Positions 11,597-24,171 of a DNA stretch of 64,000 nucleotides are shown here, one piece after another. The stretch is from contig JAFMSR010000008.1 in the NCBI GenBank assembly GCA_022818135.1, positions 6,719,987 through 6,783,986 on the forward strand, written 5' to 3'. The first letter of the stretch is position 1. The number at the start of each line of letters is the position of its first letter. Source of the stretch: Saxidomus purpurata. Its lineage: Eukaryota > Mollusca > Bivalvia > Venerida > Veneridae. The notes under the pieces are model-generated. The model had not been told where the DNA came from. It made no database searches and saw only the letters and a list, made by a program, of their open reading frames with translations. A program made the position numbers and the translations under genes.

Positions 11597-13110
11597 TCGC
11601 TTTTTCGGAGAAAAAGCGATAAATAGGGATCGCTTTGTCCGTCTGTCGGCCCGTCGGTCCGTCCGTCACAAAAACTTACGTTGGCTATAACTTTGCCATT
11701 TCTTTAGATTTCTTCATCAAACTTTACAATTGTATTGCTTATGACAAAAGGGTCATGCTGCTGGCAACTTTTGTAGGTCAAGGTCATATTTGACAGAGTT
11801 ATGCCCCTTTTTGTAATTAGATTTTGTCACGAAAACTTAAGGTAGTAGACCCCTAATGGGCACCTATTCAAATCATAATAGGCTTAATATTTTCTTAATC
11901 TGTATCATCACCTGGATTTAAAAACAAATTTTAAAAGAATTTTACCATGAAAAAAAAAAGTTATAGGAATTTGAATAACCCTACCCCCATTTTGGAATTA
12001 TCTATAAAATGACATCACACAAGAGATAAGAAAATACATGTATTTCATTTATTATTCAAAGCTTTGGTACAGATTTGGTATCAGAGTAACAAGAACTATG
12101 TTTTCCTTCTTCAGAAATTACACACCATTTACTATATAATCAACAAGTTTTATAAAACTTTTATGAAATAATCAGATAGTATTACAATTTTCATGTACTT
12201 TTTTGGCCATGTTCAATTTTGAACATCAAAGTTTTTAGGAAAAATCAACATTTTCTAAAAATGGGGCATGTCTTTTTGTATATTAAAAATTATCTATAAC
12301 ATTTTGGGAATAGCATACCAAAAATTCACAATGTTTTACCGTCTCTATTTAAAATAATTTGATTTTGAAAATCTCCATCGACAATTTTAGATGTGTCTAC
12401 AAGAAACAAAATCTTCAAATAAGCCAATACTAATTCCTAAAAAAAATATTTAATTTCTTTTTAGTCTAAAAACAATATAAACATATGAAGAAAAGTTCAA
12501 AATAATGAAAACAACGAAGAAAAAGTAAAAAAAAAATTTGGTTCCGGCTGGATTCGAACCTACGCCCCCAAAAACCTGAAAAGATCTTCAGTCCAATGCT
12601 TAACAACATAGGCTAGCTCATTAAAATTGAAGAGTTTCAAATGGAGGTTTTAATTAGGGGTGTACTACCTTAACGTTGGCTATAACTTTGCCATTTCTTA
12701 AGATTTCTTCATCAAACTTTTGAATTGGAGTTATGCCCCTTTTTGTATTTATATTTTCACTATAACTTTGCCATTTCTTTATCAAGCTTTCAAATTGTAT
12801 TGCTTCCGGCAAAAGGGTAATTATGCCGCGAAATTTAATAGGTCAATGCGATATTTGACAGAGTTATGCCCCTTTTTGTACTTAGATTTTGTCACGCAAA
12901 CTTAACCTTTGTCATAAATTTGCCATTTCTTGATATTTATTCATCAAACTTTCAAATTGCATTGCTTATGACAAAAGGGTCGTGATGCCACCAAAGGTTG
13001 TAGGTCAAAGTCATATTTGACAGAGTTATGCCCCTTTTTTAACTTAGATTTTGTCACACAATTATTTGTTATCCTGACAAAGTGTAAGAGGGCGACACAA
13101 GTGTTATACT
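11597..13110 (+). repeat. Hairpin-headed ~155-bp tandem repeat, interrupted by a MITE
   Basis: It starts with a perfect 10-bp hairpin (TCGCTTTTTC, loop GGA, arm to 11619) and a GTCCGTC-rich run. Degenerate units of GGCTATAACTTTGCCATTTC ... GACAGAGTTATGCCCC ... GATTTTGTCAC follow. One unit lies before the insertion at 11841 and about three after it, ending in ATTTTGTCACACAATTATTTG. No coding potential is conserved. Confidence 0.7.
11841..12669. mobile_element. 829-bp nonautonomous transposon (MITE) with TTAA duplication
   Basis: Ends are inverted: GGTAGTAGACCCCTAAT at the left and the complement of GGTAGTACACCCCTAAT at the right, one mismatch in 17. Both sides carry TTAA (11837-11840 and 12670-12673), the target signature of piggyBac-type elements. 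It splits a unit of the surrounding tandem repeat. No transposase is present. Near its right end (12540-12625, minus strand) lies a tRNA-like stretch with a perfect B-box GGTTCGAATCC. Confidence 0.75.
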
Positions 13111-13861
13111 GAACACCCATCTAGTTTGTTTGTGAACCTACAATCGTGAAAGTTTGACCATGTTTGTGGTTTTACAATTGTGTTTCTCTTCATTCAACTA
13201 CTATACATTTGCCTTGTTTTCTATGAGCCTGCTGTTGACTTTGTATAATGTCTTATGGTGCCCAGGTGAACGATATAGAGCCATCCCTCATGGTATAAAC
13301 AAATTAGCATAAATTTGTTTGCAACAATAATGGCCTTTTTACACCCAACTAGATTTTCTATACGTTCCACATAAATCCAGCTCCTGTTTGTGAAATGTCA
13401 AAGGACATTTCCTACTACAGCTTAAGGAGAACATCTCAAGGAACGCATATAAGACCCCAAAACATAATATTATGTCTGACCTCAAAGTGTTTACTGCCGG
13501 TCTCAAAATGTTATATGAAAATGATCAAAAATAATATTTTAAAGTGTTTTAGACAAACATTAAAAATAAAAAAATACCAAACCTACTTTCATAATTGTTT
13601 TGGCAAGGAGACCGAAAACTGATAGGAGTCAATGTCATGTTTAAGTTACAACATTTGTTTCATTCTCGTCATCTTATGTCCTTACTGTATAGTATTTAGA
13701 AGTTTGACCAAAGCGTGCTTCTTCTAAACGGCTTAAGCCCTATCGGTGATCTAATAAATTATTTCTTGATATGTTTTACGTCGAACCGTTTAGAAACCGA
13801 ATAATTTCGTAAATTATTGTAGGATCATGATCAACGAGTTGTAATTGGGTCATATTCCTAG

Positions 13862-13980
13862 TCTGGAGTTGCCTTTGATACCGATGTATATACATGTAAA
13901 GCATATACAAACACTGGAAAGACAATTATAGTGTTTGTGCTAAGGTATCGAGTGTTAAAGTAACGATCAAGGTGAAGGAA
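13862..13980 (+). pseudogene. Fossil last exon of a C/D-type MIEAP gene
   Basis: TCTGGAGTT, then TTGATACCGATGTATA, AAGCATATAC and GGAAAGACAATTATAGTGTTTGTG follow gene C's last exon (33359 onward) in order. An internal deletion of about 40 bases then jumps to a match of AAAGGTATCGCTCAAGGTGAAGGA. The frame is lost and no other exons are visible nearby. It is a relic of a lost copy between A and B. Confidence 0.7.
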
Positions 13981-14764
13981 ATTGAAACAATGAAACGGTC
14001 TTTGAAAATGAAAGCTCGTCGATTCTGGACGTTGTTAAGGAATGTGAGGCAAACACACAGGGTTCTGAAATTCTAAAACGTTTTGTTGAAGACAAGACCT
14101 CGTTTCTTTCATTTCTTTCATAACATTTCTAGCATGGATACTTATCTTTTATACTCCGTGTTCCAGCCTTCGTAAAGTTAACAGGTGATTTTATGTTCTA
14201 TCGGACTATGTCCTCGTGCTTTATCCTCGTGCCTAAATACCCGCTCTTTGTAAGAAAATACACTTACAAAAAGCTTGGACGAGCTAATTAGGCATTGTTA
14301 TTATGTTATTGCTAAGGACAAAATGTCTATATCTCTCCCATTCATGATTGTGAACTAGATCATTATGTAGATTCAGCCGGTCGTCAAGGTAGTTCTTTGC
14401 TAGAAATTTAGGATGTCGTTATAGATAGTGTAAGAAGTGCCTTCGCAAGATACCACATGATGATGGAAATATCAAGTGACAGCATGTTAACAGTTATATT
14501 AAAATCACTCTTTTCAAGTATTTTTAATTTGCATTTTACTATTAAATATTTCATGAAATTAACCTCATAGTAAAAGCAATTAAAAAAATAATGCTAAAAT
14601 TCAAATTTGTATTTTAAACATTTAAACAATTTCTTGTTAAAATGGTTTGTAGTGGAGGGGTTTACTATAAACTGTAAGGGGAAGTAACCGCTAATGGGAG
14701 TTTTGCATTCGACTTTTTTAGATTAAAATGGCCTGTTGCCAGATATTCGTTTAAACTTGAAAAC

Positions 14765-14777
14765 GGAAGTAAATTGT
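14765..14777 (+). promoter_or_regulatory. GGAAGTAAATTGT box upstream of gene B
   Basis: Identical to a 13-base box upstream of gene C (24180-24192) and one base different from the box at D (44616-44628). It lies about 1.05 kb before gene B's first coding exon, in the position expected of a leader exon or promoter. GGAA is the core of ETS-type sites, but no factor is assigned. Confidence 0.35.
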
Positions 14778-15824
14778 GTAACCGGTAACTGTTTACGATG
14801 ATAAACCTTGACAAAACAATACAAGATATTAAACTTGTTACATTACACCAAATAGTGTGCATGCGAGTAAAATTAAAGGAAACAAATTGAATGAGGTAAA
14901 ATTATTGTGTTATGTTTTTATGTAATTCATGCAATATATTAGGTCGACGTTGTTCAGCACTTAAATTGAAATCAAATTTTTTTACAATGGCTATAACAGC
15001 TACACAAAAAGTTAAACATACATGTTTCGTAAATAGGTCTAAGTCACAAGTATCGAATAGATACAAAATATTCACTCAAAAGAAAAAAAGTAGACCTATT
15101 CTCCTCTTTGACATGAGAAAAGTAGCCTTATACAAGTAAAAACAATTATTTTCAAAATGATTTAATTGAATAAATAATGTTATGAAGAAGCATTCCTTCT
15201 ATAAGGCCGAAACGATTATTACTGCCCGTTTGGTACACCTAAATACCAACTTTGTCTCTATCCTAATTAAGGTTTTAATTAATTACATAGCAAATTAGGC
15301 CACTCTTTCGTAAGAAGAGAAGTGTGCTTAACATAAGTTTAAAATACTTTTGAAAACACTAAACAGATCTCTTTACTACCTGTCTTTCATATGTTATAAA
15401 AACCACAATGTATATTTCTTGACAGAAGGCATATCTAGATGATATGGATTGATGTGTAGTTAAGAAAGATTGTATTTTTTATGTTTGATTTGTGATTAAA
15501 CAATTTAGTGTTAATGTACATTCATTTACCTTGAAAGATATGTTACATACTTGTAATGTAAAACTTCTTTCGATTCCTGTATTGCAGGATAATTGAATAA
15601 TGGCATATTCTTGTTGGTATGTTCTCATATGAAATCGCAGTCGGTGAAATGATAGCTTTCAATTTTGACAGGTCTTTAAACCTTTCCAAATGTCTGAATT
15701 TTTCTCTTACTATTGTTCCAATCTCGGCACAGGTTATTTTACTATGATTATGATTTTGAAATAATACAGCATTACATGTTTTAATATAAAAGTGCTTTTG
15801 ATTGATTTAGGACGAGAAAATATA

Positions 15825-18800
15825 ATGGCAACATCTGAAGCAACTTCATATGACAATGATTTTGAACATCTTGAAAACCTTAAACACCCAGAACCTAGCA
15901 CTCAGAAGCTGATAAATTTGATAGTAACTAAACTCCCCGAGCTTGCAAAGGACGCTCAAAAAGAACTTAATGAAGCACTAAAAGCAATTACAGTAAGTTT
16001 GACTTATTGATTTTTCCCTTTAGATTTTGAACACTGCACTTGTAATATATTCAGACTATTCCTAGATACGTTTTATGTGATATCAAAAAAAGAAACTGAA
16101 AATATTCGTTATTGCAAATCACAAGTGTCCTAATAAAGAGTTGTCTGTAAATTAATTGTCATGATCTTCATCTATATGAAATATAAATAGAATACTTTAC
16201 TTCTCTTATATTGTCAGAGTAAGAACGATTGTGTTTGCATATTAATACACTCGGAAGTTTGATACAGAGATGTTGATATTTTATTAACGTTACAGACAGC
16301 GGCCAATTTTGATGGAATCGAAAACAAACAACTTAGAAGTGAAAACAAACAACTTCTTAAAAGATTAGAGGAGCTTAAAGAAAAAAAGAGCGAAATTGAA
16401 TCAAAGTGCCGAGATGAATTATACAATCTACAGCGAAAAATAAACGAACAAGAAAAAGAAATATGTAAACTCAAAACAAATCGGCCCGAAGAAAGAACCT
16501 ATGCTAAACTTGGCGATATTGAGGATGCGGTAAAGTGGAAGTTAGAGTTCTACGACACCGTTGCACTTAAGCTTCGACAAACACAAGACAAACTAAGAGA
16601 AACAGAGGCTGAACCAAATGCTTCTAAAACACGGTCAGCTATTCCCTCCGTAAATATTTCATAGCAAGCTGAAAATATTATATACCTAACAATGGAGAAA
16701 TAAGTAGGCCATATGCTATGAAAATAAAGATACATTCATGGTCATAAACGTGTATGTATATGTAAGAAATAACAATTTAATGCGTACTCGAAATGTTGCA
16801 TACTTTTTAAAGTATAAAACATGTTGAGCGGGATTTTGTCGAATTTGCTGACCAACCAATATTTGCACTCAACGGATTTTTATGCCCAACGAATATTTAT
16901 GACTCAACAACATAAGCTATTATTACCAATGAATACATTCCATTTCAGACTAAGTAAGTCCATGGGAGACGACAAGCTTACAGACAACAATTCCAGCATT
17001 GCTGACTTAAGTGACAATAACCGACCTACAAAGCTGGCTGAGAAGTTTCAAGAACTTTACGATAACCAATGGACAGATGCATTTGAAATTGTTTATACAA
17101 AATGCAAACAGGAAGACAGTGAACATGAAGAAAAGAGAACAACTGCTAAGTTAATCAATATATTGATGGTAGGTTGTTTTTACCTAACAATATCGTATAT
17201 AAATATGTATGTTTTTTTATTTTGTTAACTTACACTTCCAAATAACGATATTCAGTTGTGTACTTAGACAGCGTAAATGCCCCTGATTTTCGTGGCGATA
17301 AAGAAGTCTTTACATCTTTTAGTATTTAAATCAGTGAAATAAATTAAGATTTATAAGTAATCGTAACGCTGGAAAAGTCAGCATTTATATCTTGTACTTA
17401 TTTTGTTTTACAGGAAACGTTTAAATATTGTGAAGAACATGCGAGTCTCCAAATTAAAGCTATGCAGGAGGCAGTTGTTGCAACGATAAATTTGGTAAAA
17501 AATTAAAACTGTTAGATACGAAGGTACATCAAAACGTCCATGGCTTAACATAATAAACACAGTGGTACTCACGTGTAACTTTTCAAACTATTCGTGCATC
17601 GTTCGTGTATCGTGCATTCCGTTTGCATTCATCATTTGTTTATCGTTCGTGCATTCTTCGTGCAACATACATATCGTCTTTTGTGTAACGCATCGGTCAT
17701 TCCGAGTGATGAAGGACAATATAAAAGTGGTCTGAGATAGGTTGAACAACCAGTGGTGTAAGTCTAAGCCTAAACGTGCATTGTTCATATATTACTCAAA
17801 GATAAGATAAAATTGTGTAAGAATCACTGATAAAATAGAACGAATGACTCTTTCAATTTACCAAACTATCTTCTGTGAGATATGTTTCTTTTCCTTGTGA
17901 GATATGTAAACTGTGCCTGTATATTCTGGTATGTTATCCAGACTCAATATGTTTTATGTTCAACATTGTTCAGACAGATTTATCAACACACATAGACAGA
18001 TTGTCTTTGTTTAAAAGAAACAGTTTTAGCCGACAGTTGAAAATTCTGTGACAAGTACATAGACTTCTTAAAACATTTAGTCATTTCTTGGGCACTTTCA
18101 TATGATACCTGTAAAATCTGTGAAGGTCACACAGGTGTTTAAATTTTACACCTTCGATTCCAATGTCTTGCACCTTTTCAATATGACAGCTTTGAATGTT
18201 TCGACTGCCTTAAATTGGCAGACGTGAAATATTTGATTTGTTGGTGTGACTATGTAATTAGATTTTTTTATAATAAGTATATACGTGTGTCGGTATTCAA
18301 ATACTAATTACTCTTATGATCTGTTTGGTTTTGCTTTAAATTAAAAAATCGAGGTGTATAAATATGATAGTATGTGTAAAAGATAACAATGTTTACATGT
18401 CAAAAAGTGCAACCGTCGCCTGATTTTCATGTAGTTTCTCTACATAAACGCAACAACCACCTAAGTGTCATGTGCCAATTTAAAAGGCATTCATTCCTCT
18501 TAACATCAATATCAATGACTTTTCACCTTTCTGTAAACATTCTTAAAAACACTGGCAAAATCAACCTCTACACATCTGTAGTCGAGAAATCCGCCAATAT
18601 ATACCGGCCCCCGATCCGTATTCCGGATTTTTGCGGAAATGCTTAAACTGAAGAATTCCAAAATTCGCTGATACAGCAGTGCAGTTTTATTCAAATTGAC
18701 AAAGAAATGCACGAACTGATAATTACAAAGATCAATGTGTAGAGATATTGGTAGACAGGTTACGATTTACGCAAAAGTCCGGTATACGAGAAACTACATG

Positions 18801-20849
18801 CAAATCAGGCGATGGTTTCACTATTTGACATGTACAGTGTAAGTATTGTATTTTTACACATGTACTCGTACACCTCGAATTTCATTTTTTTTAAAACGGC
18901 ATTTGCGTGTTGTATGGTTATTCAGTTGATGATGGTATATGTCAGTCATGTAAAACTTGGACATTGGGCCATTTTGTTATGAGCGAGAGATTTTGAGACC
19001 AAGCTGACACGCTCACCTGGGACAGATCCCCGGGTGTCTGTGTTTTCAGGTCTATTTATAAGTTTGTTTTTCAGTGTACAAAATGACCCAGTTCATCGAA
19101 TAATCGTTTTTCGTTTCATTCATTGGGAATCTTATGTTATATCGTTCTTAATTGCTCATCATCATCGTGCAATCCGTTTGCGCGAATCATTCGTTGAAAT
19201 AGTGTGCAACGATGCCTTGATGTATCTTTGTCGATTGAATTGTTTCAAAGTAAAACCATATACTAAACATTTTTGACGAACGGACATTTAATCGTGCAGA
19301 CAATTCATAAACCAATACAGAAGTGATATTACAGTATGTGTATGTTCTTACTTATGACAAGTAAACGGTAACAGATGAATACTATATCATTTTTGAAAGC
19401 TACAATATTTGAACAGTATTCTCTTGTGTGAAATCCTTACGTTTTTTTAATAGCTGTTGACGTCTTGGTAAATCTATATTCTCAATACATGTAAAACAGT
19501 ATGGCAGAAATTATTTTCGTCTTACGATGAAAAGTTTTGTACATGTGACATACTGATTATTGCAAAAATGCGAAATTTTGTTTTCAGAGAAACAGAAACA
19601 CATATATACCTACATATGTACACAAACAAATAAAGGATTGCCGAAGAAATATTGCAGACTTTTCCGGGAAGCAGTTGTTTCAGGTTGTTCTTACTGCTAA
19701 TGATAAAACAAGTGAAAACAGATTTTAACTAAAAAACTTAATCTGCTGTAACACAGTTTCTGTGCTTACAAAACTGCCTAGAAATATATTGATTAATTTT
19801 TCTCACTCTCGTGCTCTCAAACTCCTGTATAAGCTTATGATACATTCTATCATAGCAACTAAAGTTTGATTGAAAAACGTTGTCTTTAAAGAGCATTGGT
19901 TGTTTAACGGCATTTTAAATTTTACAGAAATATCAGGAAAATCTTCAAAGCTCAAGTTCTTCAAGAGCAGTTATTGCTAAAAGTATACCCGGCTTCTTAG
20001 AGGAGTGTTTCAACATATGCTGGCTCATGACGGTTAGTAGTAACTACAATTAAAATTCAAAAGAAACAATTTACATAACAAATTTAATGAATACACAAAT
20101 AAACAAAACATTAACATTGTACATGTACATTTTTGTATCAGGACAGATTTGTGATATTGACAGGATGTAACGAAAATCCTTAAAAATTACTGCAAGAAGA
20201 CGTCTCAACAAACATTAACAATAAACATAAACATTTCTTTGCAAAACATTTATTGAATTTAGGTACCGTTTACGAGTTCATAGAAATGCCACCAATAGTC
20301 CCGATTCTAGCATCACCCCAATTATTTAATGTGGAAATCTCTGTAGATGTTTTCTTTTGAAACCGGGGTTAGGCAACCGCACGAAAATAAATGGTAATTG
20401 TGCTTATTTGCTGCAATCTGACCATAGCCAACAGTAAAGCAAATTTAGCAATTTGCAACACTCAACTTTACCGAAATGCTGATACCATTGATAAACAGTT
20501 AGATCTTTTTAAGTTGGCTCCTCAGTAACATCCATAGTAGAGATTTTTACTATTGTTGTTAAAAATCTGTGTGCTGAGAGAAAAGGGCAATACAATGTAT
20601 ATTGTTTAAATATTATAGGTGCATGATCCTCCACTGGCATTTGGACCGAACATAGATAGAGGAGAATGGTTTAATACAGATATGTACAAGGCATACACAA
20701 AAAGTGGAAGTAGAATTGACTTTGTTGTGTGGCCTGCCTTGTTACTACACAAGAATGGTCCGGTCCTAACAAAAGGTATCGCTCAAGGACTTGTTGACAA
20801 AAGACGTAAAAGATCTGGCTCCGCGCATCGTCGTTCTGACAAGTTGTAG
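15825..20849 (+). CDS. Gene B: MIEAP (SPATA18-like) domain protein, short-tail type, 7 coding exons
   Basis: Exons: 15825-15992, 16296-16633, 16949-17168, 17414-17494, 19588-19683, 19928-20032, 20619-20849. Borders are AG/GT with phases 0,2,0,0,0,0, giving 412 aa without a stop. Residues 1-56 include a helical segment (LINLIVTKLPELAKDAQKEL). Residues 57-168 are coiled coil. Residues 170-412 form the MIEAP-like domain, with a Trp-containing exon 3, an ICWLM exon-6 end and DPPL...FVVWPALLLH...KGIAQ in exon 7. The start follows the acceptor at 15810, so the 5' leader is on an upstream exon. Introns 2-6 and the 3' flank align with gene A, whereas intron 1 and the 5' flank do not. Intron 4 is about 1.4 kb longer than in A and holds a 528-bp inverted-repeat element. 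Mitochondrial role is inferred from family only. Confidence 0.82.
16296..16633 (+). CDS. Gene B exon 2: coiled-coil exon
   Basis: Starts after gttacag in phase 0 and ends ACACG before gtcagc. It encodes 112 codons rich in Lys/Glu with heptad-like Leu/Ile spacing. The opening ENKQLRSENKQL and the closing RQTQDKLRETEAE are shared with gene A; the centre has changed. A minus-strand open frame over it is a shadow. Confidence 0.85.
18350..18877. mobile_element. 528-bp inverted-repeat element (MITE-like) in gene B intron 4
   Basis: The first ~95 bases (CGAGGTGTA ... ACATGTCAAAAAGTG ... CGCCTGATTTTCATGTAGTTTCTC) reappear inverted at the right end (GAGAAACTACATGCAAATCAGGCG ... TACACCTCG). The element is missing from the matching intron of gene A, so it entered after the A/B duplication. 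No transposase. The target duplication is unclear. Confidence 0.65.
20619..20849 (+). CDS. Gene B last exon: C-terminal end of the MIEAP-like domain
   Basis: Follows a tattatag acceptor; 76 codons to TAG. DPPLAFGPNIDRGEWFNTD, IDFVVWPALLLHKNGP and LTKGIAQG are present, with the same RRSDKL terminus as gene A. The tail differs from A mainly by acidic/basic swaps (VDKRRKR versus VEQRRER). Confidence 0.88.
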   Translation: MHDPPLAFGPNIDRGEWFNTDMYKAYTKSGSRIDFVVWPALLLHKNGPVLTKGIAQGLVDKRRKRSGSAHRRSDKL

Positions 20850-23348
20850 GCGAAAAAAAAACCTTGAAGACTGTGAAATGAAATGTAATATCTTTACCCT
20901 ACAATGAGACAATTGCAGTAAATATAACATGAATGTCAACATTGAGATTCGAAACTTCCTTGACAATAGTTAATGAACTAGCGCAATTATTTTTGGAGTA
21001 AGTTAGTTCTAGTTCCCTTCAAAATACACAAAATGAGTTACGATCAAGAACGAAGAAATGCGTACAAAACTTATAATTGATGAGTTATGCTTAGTTATTT
21101 CTCTTATTGAAAGGTATGAATTGAAAACAAAACATGTTAGGCGGGATGGATTCTCAATTTGTAACTAGGATAGCCAATTTTCTCTATATTCAATGGGAAT
21201 ATGTTTGTGATACATATTATTTTGTTTTGATTATAGCTTTGAAAATGTTCATTTTGTATTATGTAGTATAAATCAGCGGTTTTTGTCTTTTTAAAAAAAT
21301 ATAATGTTCACTGTGAAGGGTAATACACCTATAATCTTTAACTCAAAACCGCATTTTAGGAAATGTGTATCGAGGATTTCGAAAAGTAAAGGTACTATAG
21401 TACTTTATTTAGTGTGATATGATATCGTTTTCTTTCCCAAACTGTGTCTAATTACATCTAATGGAATTAAAACTACTTCAAAATCGACCGAAAGCAATCA
21501 AACTGTAGGTCAAATCCTGGCGTTATACATATGTACACTTGTACCTCTTATCAGATAAAACCCTATTTAAGCTGGTCATTTAGTCCAATAATTAGATAAT
21601 AAATTACATGGTGATGTATTGATGAATGGTTTATTGCTTATTTCCTTTTGTTTGTTTAAAACACATTTCCTTAAATAGTGTACATGTGATTTCACAGGCA
21701 TATTAAGTGACATGTTGATACCTGAAACACATCATATTTGCACCAAGCGTGTTATGTCTTTAGATAAATTATGAAGTATGGAAAGTTTTTATTTAAAACA
21801 AATCTTGTAAAACAAAGATAAGACGTATTATTCTAATTTTCTTTTAATGTTTTTACTTTAACCAATCTAATGTTCCAATCATTGTTTTTGAAAAAATCTG
21901 ATTTTTCCAGTATAAATGGTATTTGCTTAACAAAGTAAGGTACATGTTCCTTCTCCTTTACATACGAATATCACTAAAATGAATAAATTGATAACTTGCA
22001 AGAGAAAAATTGTATAATTGTTTAAGTCTGTGGCAAGCGTAATTTACTTGAGTCATGAACTTTTTAATTTTATATCTTTTATTTGAAATATATCATTTAT
22101 ACCTTAAAGGTGTTACAATGACACTGGATTTACCATCATGATTATTATGATAAACATTGTGTATTAAACAGCATTAGTAAACTAATAGTGTTCTGTATGT
22201 TTTACAAATCAGTATAAAAGCTGATCTATTGCAACCAAAGCCTTACTGTGATGCACATGTATGTCTACATAGTTGTCTTTAATTATTAAGCTAGATATGC
22301 ACGTATACGATCAGATACATGTATGATTAAGTTATGTCCCTGCATTCATCTAAACTCTGAGAATAAAAACATATAAGGAAGATACAGTAATCAAAGAGTG
22401 GACACGTTACACTGAACTATTGAGATGCAAAAATACATAATGGCCACGCATTTTCCAAGTGCTAAATTACAGTACATCACTGACAAAACACAACTAACAA
22501 ATATAAACGAGTTGCCCTTTTATTGCTCACCTGAGTACTTTTGGTCCAAAATTCAAGAAAATTAGGTCAACAGGATCATGATCAAGTGAGATTAGGACAA
22601 TTTTGAAATATGCCTGCAAAACTGTACAAACAGACAAATTAATATTTCACGCCATGTTACTCACTTTCGAACTTGACCTGTAGTTCATCAACATAAGCAT
22701 TCTGATCAATTTTCATGATGACTGGATGCAAATTGTTGCTTGTATCCCATGTTTTTCTATTGTTTGAACTGTTGACCTAGTCTTTGACGAAATGTTCTCT
22801 AGTTTCATCTTGCTCTAGGAATAATCAAATCTTGCATTCTGACAAACTTTCAGGATGATTGAGTGCGACCTCTAGAGTGTTCACAAAGTTGTTCAGATAT
22901 TTGACCTGGTGACCTAGCTTTCTACCCATGTGACTCAGTGTAGAAATAATCAACAAAAACATTGTTACCAATTTTCATGATGATTAGGGGTTAAATGTGG
23001 CATGAAGACGAAATCCTATATATGTTATGCAATTGTGCTTTGTACGTCGTCCGTCTGTCTTCCAATAACCTTTCCTTGATGACACTCTATAGGTCACAGT
23101 TTTACTTTATGAAACTTGCTGAAAAGGTTGCATGCAAATTGTAGATAATTTGTTAAAGTAGACGTTCTCCAGTCGATAGTTTACAAGCTTTATACCAATC
23201 TACAGGTCACATTTTCTGATGGATTTTATAAACGTTGCCAATATGGTTGCCTGTAACCTGTAAATGATCTAAATAGATAATGAGCATCGCTGTGCTAAAT
23301 CCATCAGTGCTACATACTATCATGTAAAACCTTGATAACACTCTACAG
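20850..23348 (+). repeat. Gene B downstream flank, duplicate of the gene A flank
   Basis: Collinear with 8015-10560, including the embedded clam-type dispersed repeat and the conserved AGATAATAAATT (here 21595-21605). Small indels are scattered throughout. No open frame is conserved between the two copies, so I see no gene here. Confidence 0.8.
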
Positions 23349-23359
23349 GTTACAGTTAA

Positions 23360-23700
23360 TATATAATTAACTAAATCCCTACTGTGTATTTCAGTTGTCT
23401 TTAATCATTAAGCTACATATGCACGCATACGATCAGGTATAGTTAAGTATTCGTTTTTTTAACACTGTGAGTTTAGATGATGGCAAGGACAGACGACCCT
23501 GTTATCATCTAAACACACAGAGTAGAAAACATATACAGAAGACAAAACAATCAAAGAGAAAGAAAAGGCAGCAAACATAGTCAACAGAACGGTTCAAATA
23601 CCGAAATACATAACGGCCACTCTTTTACCAAGTGTAACAACAAGAGAACATTACTGACAAACATAATTTACAAATGATTTGCTCAGTTTGGAAAGATCAC
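23360..23700 (+). repeat. Extra partial copy of the A/B 3' flank
   Basis: Repeats wording found at 9400-9650 and 22240-22500: TTGTCTTTAAT, ATCTAAAC.CA.AG, AATACATAA.GGCCAC, CCAAGTG, TTACTGACAAA. It directly follows the gene B flank. Between it and gene C's promoter (23700-24170) I see only AT-rich sequence. Confidence 0.6.
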
Positions 23701-24171
23701 TATAGGTATGTTGGTAGGTTGAGATTTAAGAAGAGCACAGACTTGTATACAAAAGAATACATCAACTTTGATTAGAGAACAAACACTAGCAATTAAGTGA
23801 TTCACAATAAAATTACAAAAATAAGCAAAGTCTAATTCAAACCAAAGTACTCTATAACGTTTCAGAAGTCAAAGTACCTACTTCGAAAGGCACAAATAAA
23901 GCAAAGCCTGTGACAATACCTTACGTTTCTGAAATTATGCGCTGGAATTTAGGAAACTAGTATCTTCTTAATATTCTAAAATTGAACGATCAGCCTTCGT
24001 TTCTACGGCCTGTTTAACAAGATTTTATACTTTAAACTTTAAACATATTGATTATTCAGATTTCTTTATAGTGTACAGCTTGAAAATAAACAAAGATATC
24101 TATTCACCAAATTTGTTGAACTCTAGCGTCAACTGATCAATGAATGATCTAGTATTGATTGGGTTTAGTTT

